Assembly (NCBI RefSeq): GCF_029457495.1
Contig: NZ_CP120361.1
Coordinates: 4,850,001 to 4,914,000 of the forward strand
Direction: 5' to 3'
From: Chelativorans sp. AA-79
GTDB taxonomy: Bacteria > Pseudomonadota > Alphaproteobacteria > Rhizobiales > Rhizobiaceae
DNA: 64,000 nucleotides
This document shows, piece after piece, positions 12,269 to 23,823 of the stretch. Numbering within the stretch: position 1 is the first letter of the stretch; each line of letters starts with the position of its first letter. A model generated the notes under the pieces. That model was not told where the DNA came from, did not search any database, and saw only the letters and a program-made list of their open reading frames with translations. The position numbers were made by a program, and so were the translations under genes.

Positions 12269-13030
12269 ATGCCAGAAGCCCGACGAACGACCATTGACGC
12301 CGGCGAAGTGGAGCGCTTTTCCGCCCTCGCCCAGGAGTGGTGGAACCCGAATGGCAAATTCCGCCCGCTGCACAAGTTCAACCCGGTCCGGCTTGCCTAT
12401 ATCCGCGACAATGTCGCCGCCCAGTTCGGGCGCGATCCGCGGGCGGCGAAGCCTTTCGAAGGTCTGCGCATCCTCGACATCGGCTGCGGTGGCGGCCTGC
12501 TCTGCGAGCCGATGGCGCGTCTCGGCGCCGAGGTGGTGGGCGCCGACGCCTCCGCAACCAATATCGAGGTGGCGAAGCTGCATGCCGCCGAAAGCGGTGT
12601 GAAGATCGATTATCGCGCCGAGACGGCTGAAGCCCTGGCCGACCAGGGGGAGATGTTCGACATCATCCTCAATATGGAAGTGGTCGAGCACGTGGCCGAC
12701 ATGGAGTTCTTCATCGGCAAGTGCGCGGAGATGCTCAAACCGGGCGGCATCATGTTCGTGGCGACGATCAACCGCACGCTGAAAGCGCTGGGCCTTGCGA
12801 TCATCGGCGCGGAATACGTGCTGCGCTGGCTGCCGCGCGGTACCCACCAGTACGGCAAGCTGGTTCGGCCGGAGGAGCTCGACCGCGCGCTGTTCAATGC
12901 CGGCCTGGTGACGAAGGACCGCACGGGCGTCGCCTACAACCCGCTTACGGACCGCTGGAACCGTTCGCGCGACATGGACGTCAACTACATGGTCCTGGCC
13001 GAGAAGCCCAAGGCCGACGCGATGATATGA
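12269..13030 (+). CDS. ubiG: 3-demethylubiquinol 3-O-methyltransferase UbiG
   Basis: SAM-dependent O-methyltransferase that performs both O-methylations in ubiquinone biosynthesis at the inner membrane surface. The product is 253 aa. Diagnostic features are the N-terminal [20 protein letters not shown], the SAM motif [20 protein letters not shown], and the conserved [10 protein letters not shown] and [19 protein letters not shown] segments. The ATG at 12269 is chosen over the in-frame GTG one codon earlier because GAGAGGAG lies 8 nt upstream of it. It is monocistronic here, facing the DUF1178 gene. Confidence 0.95.
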   Translation: MPEARRTTIDAGEVERFSALAQEWWNPNGKFRPLHKFNPVRLAYIRDNVAAQFGRDPRAAKPFEGLRILDIGCGGGLLCEPMARLGAEVVGADASATNIEVAKLHAAESGVKIDYRAETAEALADQGEMFDIILNMEVVEHVADMEFFIGKCAEMLKPGGIMFVATINRTLKALGLAIIGAEYVLRWLPRGTHQYGKLVRPEELDRALFNAGLVTKDRTGVAYNPLTDRWNRSRDMDVNYMVLAEKPKADAMI

Positions 13031-13066
13031 GCCTCTTGCCCCTACCGGGACGGGGGCGAAGGGTAT

Positions 13067-13492
13067 TCAGTTCCGGTCTTCGGGGAATACGGGCAGCGGC
13101 ATGAAATCCACGCCGTCATCGGCGAGCGACTTTACGTCCTCCGGCGAGGCTTCGCCATAGATGCCGCGCGGCTCCACTTCGCCGAAATGGATCTTCCGCG
13201 CCTCATCCGCGAACTTCTCGCCAACATAATCGGCGTTCTCGCGGATCTTCTCCGAGATCGCCTTGAGTTGGGCGAGCGCCTTTTTCTGCTCCTCGCTCAT
13301 GGCGAGCGCCACCTGCGCTTGTCTGCCGCTGGTGGAGACGGCCGGCGCCATCAGCGCCTTCTGCACCTCCTGCGAGCCGCAGGCGGGACAGGAAACGAGC
13401 TTGCGGCTCTTCTGCGTCTCGAAATCCTCGCCGCTGCGGAACCACGCCTCGAACTCGTGCTCGTTGTCGCAGATGAGGCCGAAGCGGATCAT
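13067..13492 (-). CDS. DUF1178 family protein
   Basis: Conserved proteobacterial protein of unknown function, 141 aa. It begins MIRFGLICDNEHEFEAWF and carries a CPACGS zinc-ribbon-like pair of cysteines (with an earlier Cys in ICDNEH), followed by a helical region (EEQKKALAQLKAISEKIREN) and a C-terminal EPRGIYGEASPEDVKSLADD segment typical of the family. It is the last gene of a three-gene overlapping unit; its ATG overlaps the stop of the nitrilase gene by 4 nt, implying translational coupling. No function is assigned. Confidence 0.92.
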   Translation of the reverse strand: MIRFGLICDNEHEFEAWFRSGEDFETQKSRKLVSCPACGSQEVQKALMAPAVSTSGRQAQVALAMSEEQKKALAQLKAISEKIRENADYVGEKFADEARKIHFGEVEPRGIYGEASPEDVKSLADDGVDFMPLPVFPEDRN

Positions 13493-14343
13493 GCCGTGGC
13501 CTCCCCGAAGGCAGCCTGCCGGACGGCAAAGTCGCGCGCGTTTGCAAGATTGGGGATCTTGCGCCTTGCGGCGGCCGAAGCGACCGGATCGATATCGGCC
13601 ACCACCACCGCCGGCTCGTCATGGTCGGCCTCGGCCGCCACGCGGCCCCACGGGTCGACGATCAGCGAATGCCCGTAGGTCTCGCGCCCGTCCTCGTGCA
13701 GGCCCCCTTGCGCCGCGGCGATCAACCAGGCGCCGTTTTCGATGGCGCGTGCGCGTGCGAGCACATGCCAGTGCGCCTCGCCCGTCTGCCGGGTGAATGC
13801 GGCAGGCACGGTCAGCACTTCGGCGCCCGCCAGCGCCTGCGCCCGGAAGAGCTGCGGAAAGCGCAGGTCGTAGCAGACGGCAAGACCCACGCGGGCAAAG
13901 GGCAGGGCAGCCACGACCGTCTGCTCGCCGGGCGCATAGGTGGCGGATTCCCGCCAGCTCTCTCCCTTGTCGAGATCGACGTCGAACATATGGATCTTGT
14001 CATAGGTCGCAATCAGCGTGCCGTCGGGGCCGAACAGGAAAGCCCGGTTCGCCACCTTGCCACCGTCGAGGGAAATCGCGGTCGAGCCGATATGGATGAA
14101 GATCGAGAGCTCCTTTGCCAGGTCCGCCCCGCGGCGTACCAGCGGGTTCTCTCCCGCCGGCCGGACACGCTCCAGGAGAGCCTCCCGGCTGCGCACCAGC
14201 GCCCCGGTCATCTCCGGGCTCTGCACGTATTTCGCGCCCTGCCCCGCCGCCTGGCGCACCAGGTCTTCAAAGGCCGCGAGGTTTGCATCCGGGTCTGTAC
14301 CGGAGCGCATCTGAAGCGCGGCGACGCGCACGGCGCTGCTCAT
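13489..14343 (-). CDS. carbon-nitrogen hydrolase (Nit-like amidase)
   Basis: Nitrilase-superfamily amidase, 284 aa, closest in layout to Nit/NIT2-type omega-amidases and deaminated-glutathione amidase. The catalytic triad is complete: Glu44 in QSPEMTG, Lys116 in TYDKIHMFDVDLD, and Cys157 in AVCYDLRFPQLFR. The product starts MSSAVRVAALQMRSG as in the family. Its position directly after a glutaredoxin gene (4-nt overlap) fits metabolite repair of deaminated glutathione, but the substrate is inferred from context. It also overlaps the following DUF1178 gene by 4 nt. Confidence 0.93.
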   Translation of the reverse strand: MSSAVRVAALQMRSGTDPDANLAAFEDLVRQAAGQGAKYVQSPEMTGALVRSREALLERVRPAGENPLVRRGADLAKELSIFIHIGSTAISLDGGKVANRAFLFGPDGTLIATYDKIHMFDVDLDKGESWRESATYAPGEQTVVAALPFARVGLAVCYDLRFPQLFRAQALAGAEVLTVPAAFTRQTGEAHWHVLARARAIENGAWLIAAAQGGLHEDGRETYGHSLIVDPWGRVAAEADHDEPAVVVADIDPVASAAARRKIPNLANARDFAVRQAAFGEATA

Positions 14344-14624
14344 TGGCGCGCTCCCGCCGAAACGCCCTGCTGTTCCAGAAGAGGATCCAGCCTGCCCTCG
14401 CGCTCAAGCGCGTGAAGTTCATCCGACCCGCCCACATGGACATCGCCGATGAAGATCTGCGGAAAGGTGGAGCGCCCGTTCGCGCGGCTCACCATTTCGC
14501 GGCGCAGGTCCGTCGAGAAGCTTGCATCGTGCTCCGTATAGGGAATGCCCTTGCGCTCCAGGAGCCGCTTTGCGGCTGCGCAATAACCGCAGGCCATGCG
14601 GGTATAGATCGTCACGTCTGCCAT
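14340..14624 (-). CDS. grxC: glutaredoxin 3
   Basis: Small thiol-disulfide oxidoreductase (94 aa) that uses glutathione to reduce disulfides in the cytoplasm. The dithiol active site is CGYC (Cys12 and Cys15 in YTRMACGYCAAAKRLL). The cis-proline segment TFPQIFIGDVHVGGSDEL, which forms the glutathione-binding surface, is intact. It heads the grxC - nitrilase - DUF1178 unit with 4-nt overlaps at both junctions. The comF remnant lies 25 nt upstream on the same strand. Confidence 0.95.
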   Translation of the reverse strand: MADVTIYTRMACGYCAAAKRLLERKGIPYTEHDASFSTDLRREMVSRANGRSTFPQIFIGDVHVGGSDELHALEREGRLDPLLEQQGVSAGARQ

Positions 14625-14649
14625 GGTTTCATCCGTAAGCCTTTGCCGC

Positions 14650-15424
14650 CTATATAGTTATGGCATCATCGGACGCAAAGTCTTCCTTCAGCGCGCGGGC
14701 GAAAGTGAGCACATCCACCTCCCGCGCGCCGGCGCGTTTCAGCGCCCGCGTGGCGGCTGCCGCCGTGGCTCCTGTCGTGAAGACGTCATCGACGAGGATG
14801 ACTCGCTTTCCTCTCAAGACCCTTTCCCCATCCGGCGGAACGACAAAGGCGCCACGCACATTCTGCTCGCGCTCGCGCACACCCAGGCCCACCTGCTGGC
14901 GGGTGAGGCGCCGGCGCACCAGGGCCGATGGCTGGTAGTCCAGCCCGGCGAGCCGCGAAAACGCGCGTGCAAGTTCGGCCGACTGGTTGAAGCGCCGCGA
15001 GAAGAATCGCCGTCGATGCAGCGGCACGGGAACGACGACATCCGCGTCCGGGACGAGTTCGCTGGCCGCCCGCAGCATCCATCGCGCCATCCAAGGCGCG
15101 AGATCGGTGCGGTCGGAGAATTTCAGCGCCTGCGCCCATGCGGCCGGCCACCCCGCGATAGGCCACCGCCGAGCGCGCCCGCGCGAAAGGCGGAGGATTG
15201 GCGATCGCTTCACCGGAGAGGAAGCCTTCGCCCATCTCGTACGGAAAAGGTGTGCCCATCACCGGGCACCACGGCCGTTCGAGGAACCGTATATTCGGCC
15301 AGCACTCGGCACAGAGCGTGCCGGGCGCGGTGACGAGATTGCGGCAGCCGAGACAGACCGGCGGAAAAAGCAGCCGCGCCGGCCACTCCCGCATCATCAC
15401 CCCCGCCCGCCGGAAAAACCCCAT
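14650..15424 (-). pseudogene. ComF family protein, single-base frameshift
   Basis: Phosphoribosyltransferase-like ComF/GntX protein, in other bacteria linked to DNA uptake or carbon use. The N-terminal zinc-ribbon half (FPPVCLGCRNL ... CAECWPN, then ARSAVAYRGVAGRM) and the C-terminal half (ALKFSDRTDLAPWMARW ... VPVPLHRRR ... VILVDDVFTTGATAAAA, the PRPP-binding loop) are both well conserved but lie in different frames. Removing one C from the CCC run at 15135-15137 restores a continuous ComF of normal spacing (GVAGRMAQALKFSDR). Either the gene is recently inactivated or this is a sequencing error in a short homopolymer. The ATG at 15424 is the likely start; 15397 is an alternative. It is divergent from the methyltransferase gene at 15507. 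Confidence 0.85.
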
Positions 15425-15506
15425 CCCTTGCCCGCGCAAAGAAACCACCCACCTTTGCCAGAATAGCAGTTTTGTGCGATTGCGCACCTGCGACGAAAGA
15501 AGGCCC

Positions 15507-16385
15507 ATGGAACCGATCTTCGACCTGAACCTTGCGCTCGCCCGCAAGCTGCGCGCCCTGTCCGCCAGCGACGAAGGCGCGGACTTCCTGATGCGCCGCG
15601 CCGCGGAGGATCTTTCCGACCGCCTGGCGACGGTCGAGCGCCGGTTTCCCCGCGCCGCGGCGATCTTCTGCCTAACGAAGAATGCTGCTGATGCGATCGC
15701 CGGGAGCGGCAAGGCGGATTACATCCTGCGCGTCGAAACCGATCGGCCTCTGCTTTCGGGCCGATATGAGGGTGTGGTCGCGGAGCCCGAGACGATCCCG
15801 CTCGATCCCGAAAGCCTGGACCTCGCGGTTTCGCTTCTTACCCTGCACGAAATGAACGATCTTCCCGGCGTCCTGGTGCAGATTCGCCGCGCTTTAAAAC
15901 CTGACGGCCTTTTCCTCGCCGCCATGGCGGGCGCCGGTACACTGCAGGAGCTGCGGCAAAGCCTGCTTCAGGCCGAGGCTGAGTTGAGCGGCGGCGCAAC
16001 ACCCCGCGTCAGCCCGTTCGCCGACGTGCGTGATGCCGGCGCGCTTTTGCAGCGCGCGGGCTTCGCCCTTCCCGTGGCCGATCTCGAAACGGTGACGGTC
16101 CGCTATGATACCATGTTCGATCTCATGCGGGACCTGCGCGCCATGGGTGCCGCCAACACGCTCGTGGAGCGTAGCCGCCGGCCCGCAGCGCGCGGGCTCT
16201 TCCTGCGGGCTGCGAAAATCTATCAGGAGCAGTTCTCCGATCCGGACGGCCGCATCCGGGCGACCTTCAATGTCGTCTGGCTCTCCGGCTGGGCCCCGCA
16301 TGAATCCCAGCAAAAACCGCTCAAGCCGGGCAGTGCCAAGGTCTCGCTTACGAATGTGCTATCGCCGGAGGACAAGGATGGCTGA
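15507..16385 (+). CDS. class I SAM-dependent methyltransferase (BioC/NDUFAF5-like)
   Basis: Predicted class I methyltransferase-fold protein, 292 aa, of the alphaproteobacterial group related to BioC and mitochondrial NDUFAF5. It begins MEPIFDLNLALARKLRAL. Later segments are conserved: LAVSLLTLHEMNDLPGVLVQ, IRRALKPDGLFLAAMAGAG and TLQELRQSLL, then VSPFADVRDAGALLQRAGFA. The reading frame is open far upstream, but only the ATG at 15507 agrees with homologues. It is divergent from comF. Whether it is a methyltransferase or a hydroxylase-like relative cannot be told from sequence. Confidence 0.85.
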   Translation: MEPIFDLNLALARKLRALSASDEGADFLMRRAAEDLSDRLATVERRFPRAAAIFCLTKNAADAIAGSGKADYILRVETDRPLLSGRYEGVVAEPETIPLDPESLDLAVSLLTLHEMNDLPGVLVQIRRALKPDGLFLAAMAGAGTLQELRQSLLQAEAELSGGATPRVSPFADVRDAGALLQRAGFALPVADLETVTVRYDTMFDLMRDLRAMGAANTLVERSRRPAARGLFLRAAKIYQEQFSDPDGRIRATFNVVWLSGWAPHESQQKPLKPGSAKVSLTNVLSPEDKDG

Positions 16386-16396
16386 GCCGGCCGGAC

Positions 16397-16421
16397 CGGC
16401 AATCGGAAGCGCGGATTGCCG
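16397..16421. terminator. bidirectional hairpin between convergent genes
   Basis: An 8-bp inverted repeat (CGGCAATC, 9-nt loop, GATTGCCG) lies between the converging methyltransferase and Flp pilin genes. There is no strong T tract. Confidence 0.5.
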
Positions 16422-16433
16422 CTGAGGCTTCTC

Positions 16434-16601
16434 TCAATTTCCCGCTTCAGCGAGATCCTCGGCCACATTCCCGTAGGTCTGGCCGACCACCCGGCTGAGC
16501 TCGGCCATACCGGCCACGATCGCCAGCACGAGAATTCCGGCGATCAGGGCATATTCGATCGCCGTCGCACCGTCTCTGCTGCGCAGGAATTGCTTCACCA
16601 T
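16434..16601 (-). CDS. Flp family type IVb pilin
   Basis: Very short (55 aa) type IVb pilin of the Flp/Tad class, a major subunit of thin adhesive fibres. The prepilin motif is clear: basic leader MVKQFLRSRDG, processing after Gly, then ATAIEYAL with Glu at +5 and a hydrophobic helix (IAGILVLAIVAGM). The ATG at 16601 is chosen because GAGG lies 6 nt upstream; an earlier in-frame ATG at 16628 has no ribosome-binding site. No Tad secretion genes are in the window, so assembly would depend on a distant locus. Confidence 0.92.
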   Translation of the reverse strand: MVKQFLRSRDGATAIEYALIAGILVLAIVAGMAELSRVVGQTYGNVAEDLAEAGN

Positions 16602-16669
16602 GGGTGGCCTCGTGTCCGCTTTAGCCATGGTGGCTGAGAACCGTTAAGAATTCTTGGCGGGATGAGCGC

Positions 16670-16960
16670 TCAGCACGTGCCGCTCCGCCTCCCGTCCTCA
16701 TGGATGATGCAGATGGCGTCCGGCGTCGCCTGGAGCACGCTGCGCCGCTCGACGAAAACGCGGCCAGGCACGGAACCCGTCGCGATCGGATCCAGCCCAT
16801 GGGCTGCCATGTCGCGCGTGCGACGATCGAGAACAGGCGTCAGAATCAAGGCGAAGGCGATGGCTGCCGACCCGAAGAGCAGCGCGACCCGCACTGCGCC
16901 CATGCCGAGACGCACAAGGGTCTTCTTCCCGACTGAGCCTCCGTCGAACTCTATACGCAT
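16670..16960 (-). CDS. small membrane protein next to the pilin gene
   Basis: Small protein (96 aa from the ATG at 16960; a TTG at 16999 is an alternative start). It has a basic cytoplasmic N-terminus, one transmembrane helix (VALLFGSAAIAFALILTPVL), and a C-terminal region with SVLQATPDAICIIHEDG and a terminal Cys. No known domain is recognisable. The gene lies just upstream of the Flp pilin on the same strand, suggesting but not proving a shared role at the envelope. Confidence 0.7.
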   Translation of the reverse strand: MRIEFDGGSVGKKTLVRLGMGAVRVALLFGSAAIAFALILTPVLDRRTRDMAAHGLDPIATGSVPGRVFVERRSVLQATPDAICIIHEDGRRSGTC

Positions 16961-17032
16961 CTTCCGTCCGGCCTCGCTGGTACGATGTCCCCGGCGCAAA
17001 TTGTCAGCTTTGGCTAAAGGAAGATTTAACGA

Positions 17033-17446
17033 TCAGAGGAGATCGATCAGGAAAGGGATGAGCGGCTCGTCGGCAGGCGGCATGGGATAGTCGCGCAGGC
17101 GCTGCGGGCGCACCCATTTGAGCGCCTGCCCCTCGCGGGAATGCGGTGTGCCCTCGTACCGCCGGCAGACATAGAGCGGCATCAAGAGGTGGAAGTGCTC
17201 ATAGGAGTGGCTTGCGAAGGTCAACGGCGCGAGACACGCAACCTTCGTCTCGATGCCAAGCTCCTCGTGCAGTTCACGAATGAGCGTCTCCTCCGGCGTC
17301 TCGCCGGGCTCGACCTTTCCGCCGGGGAACTCCCACAATCCGGCCATCGGTTTGCCCTCCGGCCGTTGCGCAAGCAGGATCCGCCCGTCGGCATCGATGA
17401 GAGCGCAGGCGGCAACCAGCAGAATAGGCTTTGCGCGCGCCTCCAT
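17033..17446 (-). CDS. mutT: (deoxy)nucleoside triphosphate pyrophosphohydrolase MutT
   Basis: Nudix hydrolase that removes 8-oxo-dGTP from the nucleotide pool to prevent A:T to C:G transversions. The product is 137 aa. The Nudix box is complete at residues 42-65 (GGKVEPGETPEETLIREL then HEELGI). The preceding LAQRPEGKPMAGLWEFP is characteristic of MutT rather than other Nudix enzymes. The start follows the GNAT gene by 3 nt, so argJ-GNAT-mutT form one transcription unit, a common rhizobial arrangement. Confidence 0.92.
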   Translation of the reverse strand: MEARAKPILLVAACALIDADGRILLAQRPEGKPMAGLWEFPGGKVEPGETPEETLIRELHEELGIETKVACLAPLTFASHSYEHFHLLMPLYVCRRYEGTPHSREGQALKWVRPQRLRDYPMPPADEPLIPFLIDLL

Positions 17447-17449
17447 CGT

Positions 17450-18223
17450 TCAGCCTTCCTGCCCCGGCCGTCTGTAGTGATAGCTGTAGATTTCCTCGAA
17501 ACCGAGCGCACGATAGAGCGCCAGCCCCGCCTCGTTGTTTTCCTCCACTTGCAGCCATGCAATCCGCGCCCCGCGCGTGAAGGCCCATTTCAGCGCCGAG
17601 AGAAGCATGCGCTTGCCGAAGCCCTTGCCACGGTGCTCCCGAGCCGTCGCCACCTCGAAAAGCCCGGCCAGCGCGCCGTCGTGCACGCAGATCGCAGTGG
17701 AGACGGAGACGTCGTTCTGCTCGAGGACGAAGAGTCCCGTATCCGCCTTGATGGAACTCACCACCTCGGTGAAGCCGGGGCGCAGTTCGGCCTCGTAGCC
17801 GTGCACTTCGAAGGCCGCGGACACGAAGCGGTTGAGGTCCTTGAGCGGGATCTGGTCGACAGCGCTTGCGAGGGCCGCTTCGCTCAGCACCAGCCGCATC
17901 ACCTTCGAACGACCGAATGCCGTCCAGCCCTCGGCGTCCAGATGGGCCGGAATCGCCGGCGCTGCGAGCGGCGATATGCGGAAGGTGAGCGGCCGGCCAT
18001 AAGCCTTGAAGCGCCGCGCCGCGAGCGCTATGCGCTCACCAAGGCGTCGGTCGTCACTGGGATCGAGCGGGTTGATGGAATTCAGCCGTTTGGCGGGGTG
18101 GCTTGCCGTCAGCCGCACCGCCCAGGTGCCGTCATATTGCACCGAAGTGGCCGGCCAGGCGCGGAATCCCGCCGCCTCGAAACGCCGGATGATCGCCAGC
18201 CGCTCGACCGCTTCGTTCTCCAC
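17450..18223 (-). CDS. GNAT family N-acetyltransferase
   Basis: Acetyl-CoA-dependent N-acetyltransferase of unknown substrate, about 257 aa. The C-terminal half holds the acetyl-CoA-binding motif A (VATAREHRGKGFGKRML, with the RGKGFG loop) followed by AWLQVEENNEAGLALYRALG, a standard GNAT ending. The N-terminal half (AWPATSVQYDGTWAVRLTA, HPAKRLNSINPLDPSDD) is typical of the form found between argJ and mutT in rhizobia. I place the start at the GTG at 18223, eight bases after the argJ stop, with AGGAG in the end of argJ; ATGs at 18250 and 18262 would overlap argJ. The family is firm; the start is uncertain. Confidence 0.87.
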   Translation of the reverse strand: MENEAVERLAIIRRFEAAGFRAWPATSVQYDGTWAVRLTASHPAKRLNSINPLDPSDDRRLGERIALAARRFKAYGRPLTFRISPLAAPAIPAHLDAEGWTAFGRSKVMRLVLSEAALASAVDQIPLKDLNRFVSAAFEVHGYEAELRPGFTEVVSSIKADTGLFVLEQNDVSVSTAICVHDGALAGLFEVATAREHRGKGFGKRMLLSALKWAFTRGARIAWLQVEENNEAGLALYRALGFEEIYSYHYRRPGQEG

Positions 18224-18230
18224 GCCCCGC

Positions 18231-19472
18231 TCAGCTCCTGTAGTCGCCATTGATGGCGACATACTCCTTGGTGAGGTCGCAGGTCCAGACCGTTGCCTTG
18301 CCCCGGCCCATCCCGAGATCGACGCGGATGTCGATCTCGTCGCGCTTCATATAGGTCGAGACTTCGTCCTCCGAATAATCGGGATCCCGCTCGCCCTCAT
18401 GGGCGACACGGACGTCACCGAACCAGATGGAAAGGAGGTCTCGTTCAGCCGGCTCGCCCGCCTTGCCCACGGCCATCACGACGCGGCCCCAATTTGCGTC
18501 CTCGCCGGCGATCGCCGTCTTCACCAGAGGCGAATTGGCGATGGAAAGGGCGATGCGTTTTGCCGAACGCGCGGATTTCGCGCCGGTCACCGTCACCTCC
18601 ACCTGCTTGCGCGCGCCCTCTCCGTCCCGCACCACCTGCAATGCAAGTGTCTTCAGGAGCTTGCCTAGCGCGCGGCGGAAGCCCGCAAGCCGAGGGTCAG
18701 AGGGTTCGGTGATCAGGGGTGCGCCGCGCCCGGCGGCCTTTCCGGTGGCGAAGAGCATGAGCGTGTCGCTCGTCGAGGTGTCGCTGTCGACCGTCACGGC
18801 GTTGAAGGTCTTCGCCGTCGCCTTGGAAAGCAGGTCCTGCAGCACCGGTGCGGCGATCGGCGCGTCGGTGGCGACGAAGGAGAGCATCGTCGCCATATCC
18901 GGTGCGATCATGCCGGCGCCCTTTGCGATGCCGTTGATCACCACATCCGCCTCGCCCAGCTTCGCCGTCGCCGTCACGAATTTCGGATAGGTGTCCGTCG
19001 TCATGATGGCGCGCGCGGCCTCCTCCCAGGAGCCAGCCTCGGCCTGCTTCACGAGATCGCCAAGCAGGTGCGAGAACTTGCCGGCATCGAGCGGCTCGCC
19101 GATCACGCCGGTGGACGCCAGGAAGACCTCGTCCTCGCCGGCTCTGGCCGCCGCAGCGGCGGCCTCGGCCGTCATGGCGGTCGATTCCCGTCCCTTCCGG
19201 CCGGTGAACGCATTGGCATTGCCCGAATTGACGACCAGGATGCGCGCCTTGCCGCGGGGCAGATTCCTGCGACAGAACTCGACCGGGGCCGAGGGGCATT
19301 GGGAGCGCGTGAAAACGCCCGCCGCCGTCGTCCCCTCGTCGAAGACCATGACCATCAGGTCCTTGCGGTTCCTGTACTTGATGCCCGCCTCGGTGGCGGC
19401 GATGCGCACACCTTCGACCTCGGGCATCTTAGGATAACGTTTCGGCGCAAGCGGCGAGACGGCAGACGACAT
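18231..19472 (-). CDS. argJ: bifunctional glutamate N-acetyltransferase / amino-acid N-acetyltransferase
   Basis: Arginine biosynthesis enzyme that transfers acetyl from N-acetylornithine to glutamate and, if bifunctional, also makes N-acetylglutamate from acetyl-CoA. The 413-aa precursor self-cleaves into two subunits. The cleavage motif is in [10 protein letters not shown], with the nucleophilic Thr at residue 195. The oxyanion-hole pair TGVIGEP (121-127) and the C-terminal [12 protein letters not shown] are intact. It is the first gene of an argJ-GNAT-mutT unit, 163 nt downstream of the parvulin gene and separated from it by a strong hairpin. Confidence 0.96.
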   Translation of the reverse strand: MSSAVSPLAPKRYPKMPEVEGVRIAATEAGIKYRNRKDLMVMVFDEGTTAAGVFTRSQCPSAPVEFCRRNLPRGKARILVVNSGNANAFTGRKGRESTAMTAEAAAAAARAGEDEVFLASTGVIGEPLDAGKFSHLLGDLVKQAEAGSWEEAARAIMTTDTYPKFVTATAKLGEADVVINGIAKGAGMIAPDMATMLSFVATDAPIAAPVLQDLLSKATAKTFNAVTVDSDTSTSDTLMLFATGKAAGRGAPLITEPSDPRLAGFRRALGKLLKTLALQVVRDGEGARKQVEVTVTGAKSARSAKRIALSIANSPLVKTAIAGEDANWGRVVMAVGKAGEPAERDLLSIWFGDVRVAHEGERDPDYSEDEVSTYMKRDEIDIRVDLGMGRGKATVWTCDLTKEYVAINGDYRS

Positions 19473-19588
19473 GGGCTATTCCGGAAAGAAGCGGGACTCG
19501 GTGCATCTCCGTGTGCCCCATGCCGCCCTCTGACGCAAGCCGAAACCGTTCGGCCGGCCCGCGCATGCCTTCGCCGGCGGGGTGAGGA

Positions 19589-19617
19589 AGCCGCGGAAGC
19601 GACGGGCTTCCGCGGCT
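19589..19617 (-). terminator. terminator after the parvulin gene
   Basis: A 12-bp perfect stem (AGCCGCGGAAGC / GCTTCCGCGGCT, 5-nt loop) begins 19 nt after the parvulin stop and is followed on the minus strand by TTCCTC. It is among the strongest hairpins in the window. Confidence 0.65.
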
Positions 19618-19635
19618 CTTCCCTCGAGGGCAAGA

Positions 19636-20571
19636 CTACTGCGCGGGGGTCTCGGGTTGCTCCGCGTCCGCCGGCGCCTGCTGACCGGCCGCCGCCGGAT
19701 CATCCTGGCCGAGCTGCTGGCGCAGCATGCCGTCCACGGCATTCTTGAGATCGGCGTTGGGGATCTCGACCTCGGCGCCTTCCCTGAGCGAGGCGAGCGT
19801 GTCCATATATTTATCGCGGACGACGAGGGAGCGGATCTGGTCCTGCACCTGCTCGAAGGCCGGCGGCTCCTGCATGCGCTTGTCTTCCACCTTGATGACG
19901 TGCCAGCCGAACTGGGTCTTCACCGGTTCCTTGGAATAGGAGCCCGGCTCCATGGCGAAGGCCGCCTGGCTGAACTCCGGAACCATGGCGTCCGCCGTGA
20001 AGTAGCCGAGGTCGCCGCCATTGGCGGCCGCGCCGTCCTTCGACTTCTCCTTGGCGATCGCGGCGAAGTCGCCGCCCTCGTCGAGCTGCTCGATGATCGC
20101 CTTGGCCTCGTCCTCGGTGGGCACGAGGATGTGGCGGGCGTGCACCTCCTCCTGTGCCGGGATCTTGGCGATCTCTTCCTGGTAGCGCGCGCGGAGCTCC
20201 TCCTCGGAAATCGGCTTCACGACGTTCTCGTCGATATAGGCGCTGTGGAGCGCGCGCCGCCGCAGGAACTCGGCCCGGCGCTGGAAATCCTCGCTTTGGT
20301 CGATGCCTTCCTTTTCCGCCTCGGCGGCAAACAGCCGCACGTCGATGACGGCCGAAAGAGCGGCAGCGCGGCGCTGGTCTTCGGGCATCTGGCCGAATTG
20401 CGGTCCCAGCTCGGTTTCCGCGAGCGCGAGGTCCGCCTCGGTGATCTGCTCGCCATTCACCGTTGCCACGACCGGGCTTTCCTGCGCCAGGGCCGGCGCA
20501 CAGCTCAGCGCGGCCAGGATCGCAGCCGCGCCTGCCCGCGCGATCAGATGGCGACGTAGGGAATGATGCAT
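19636..20571 (-). CDS. periplasmic peptidyl-prolyl isomerase, parvulin type
   Basis: Secreted parvulin (PpiC/SurA-like), 311 aa, that isomerises prolyl bonds in exported proteins. It has a signal peptide (MHHSLRRHLIARAGAAAILA, cleavage near ALAQE), a SurA-N-like helical chaperone region (about 30-130), and a rotamase domain (about 140-235) starting EVHARHILVPTEDEAK with the GGDLGYF and FGWHVIKVED motifs. The Gln/Pro/Ala-rich tail is low complexity. The ATG at 20571 is fixed by the signal peptide and by GGAG 9 nt upstream. The same frame stays open across the whole antisense of secA, which is an artefact of GC-rich codon bias. It is divergent from secA, the translocase that would export it. 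Confidence 0.94.
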   Translation of the reverse strand: MHHSLRRHLIARAGAAAILAALSCAPALAQESPVVATVNGEQITEADLALAETELGPQFGQMPEDQRRAAALSAVIDVRLFAAEAEKEGIDQSEDFQRRAEFLRRRALHSAYIDENVVKPISEEELRARYQEEIAKIPAQEEVHARHILVPTEDEAKAIIEQLDEGGDFAAIAKEKSKDGAAANGGDLGYFTADAMVPEFSQAAFAMEPGSYSKEPVKTQFGWHVIKVEDKRMQEPPAFEQVQDQIRSLVVRDKYMDTLASLREGAEVEIPNADLKNAVDGMLRQQLGQDDPAAAGQQAPADAEQPETPAQ

Positions 20572-20835
20572 GGATTGTTCTCCGGTCGAATGTTCTTTGG
20601 GTTGGCCAACAGCATTGGCCCTCACATGATCCAGTAACCACAAGATGTGGCGGATTTGTGCGGCCGGATATGGCCTCCACGCGAAGTTGACATCGCAGGT
20701 AGCCCCTCTTATCTCTCCTTCGATCCAGCGTCCAGAAGCATTTCGGATGCCTCGGAACTGCTGCCTGCCCGAAATGGCCGACTGGCGGGAATGCCGGCGA
20801 GAAGTCGGCGCATCGCGAATTGAAAGGACCGGAGG

Positions 20836-23568
<2,733 letters not shown>

Positions 23569-23797
23569 CCGCCGGCCCGGGCTCGCCAAGCGGGGGGAGA
23601 TGCCCGGCAGCCCAGAGGGGGTGCGAAGGGTCGTCGTTTCCGTGATCCGGGTTTCAAGCCGTGCCTCACCATTGCCACGCCCGCTTTCGCGTCTGGCCAT
23701 TGCAGAGAATTTGGGAAGCGGGGCGCACCGTTCACGCCACAAAATTAAAAAGGCGCTCCCTTTGGCCCTCCGCTTTCGCTCCGGGCGTTCGTTCGCT

Positions 23798-23823
23798 CGA
23801 AAAGCCAAATCGTTGGCTTTTCG
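23798..23823 (+). terminator. strong hairpin downstream of secA
   Basis: A perfect 11-bp stem (CGAAAAGCCAA / TTGGCTTTTCG) with an ATCG tetraloop. TTTT is inside the 3' arm, so it could terminate transcription from either side, but it is 230 nt after secA. Confidence 0.5.
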
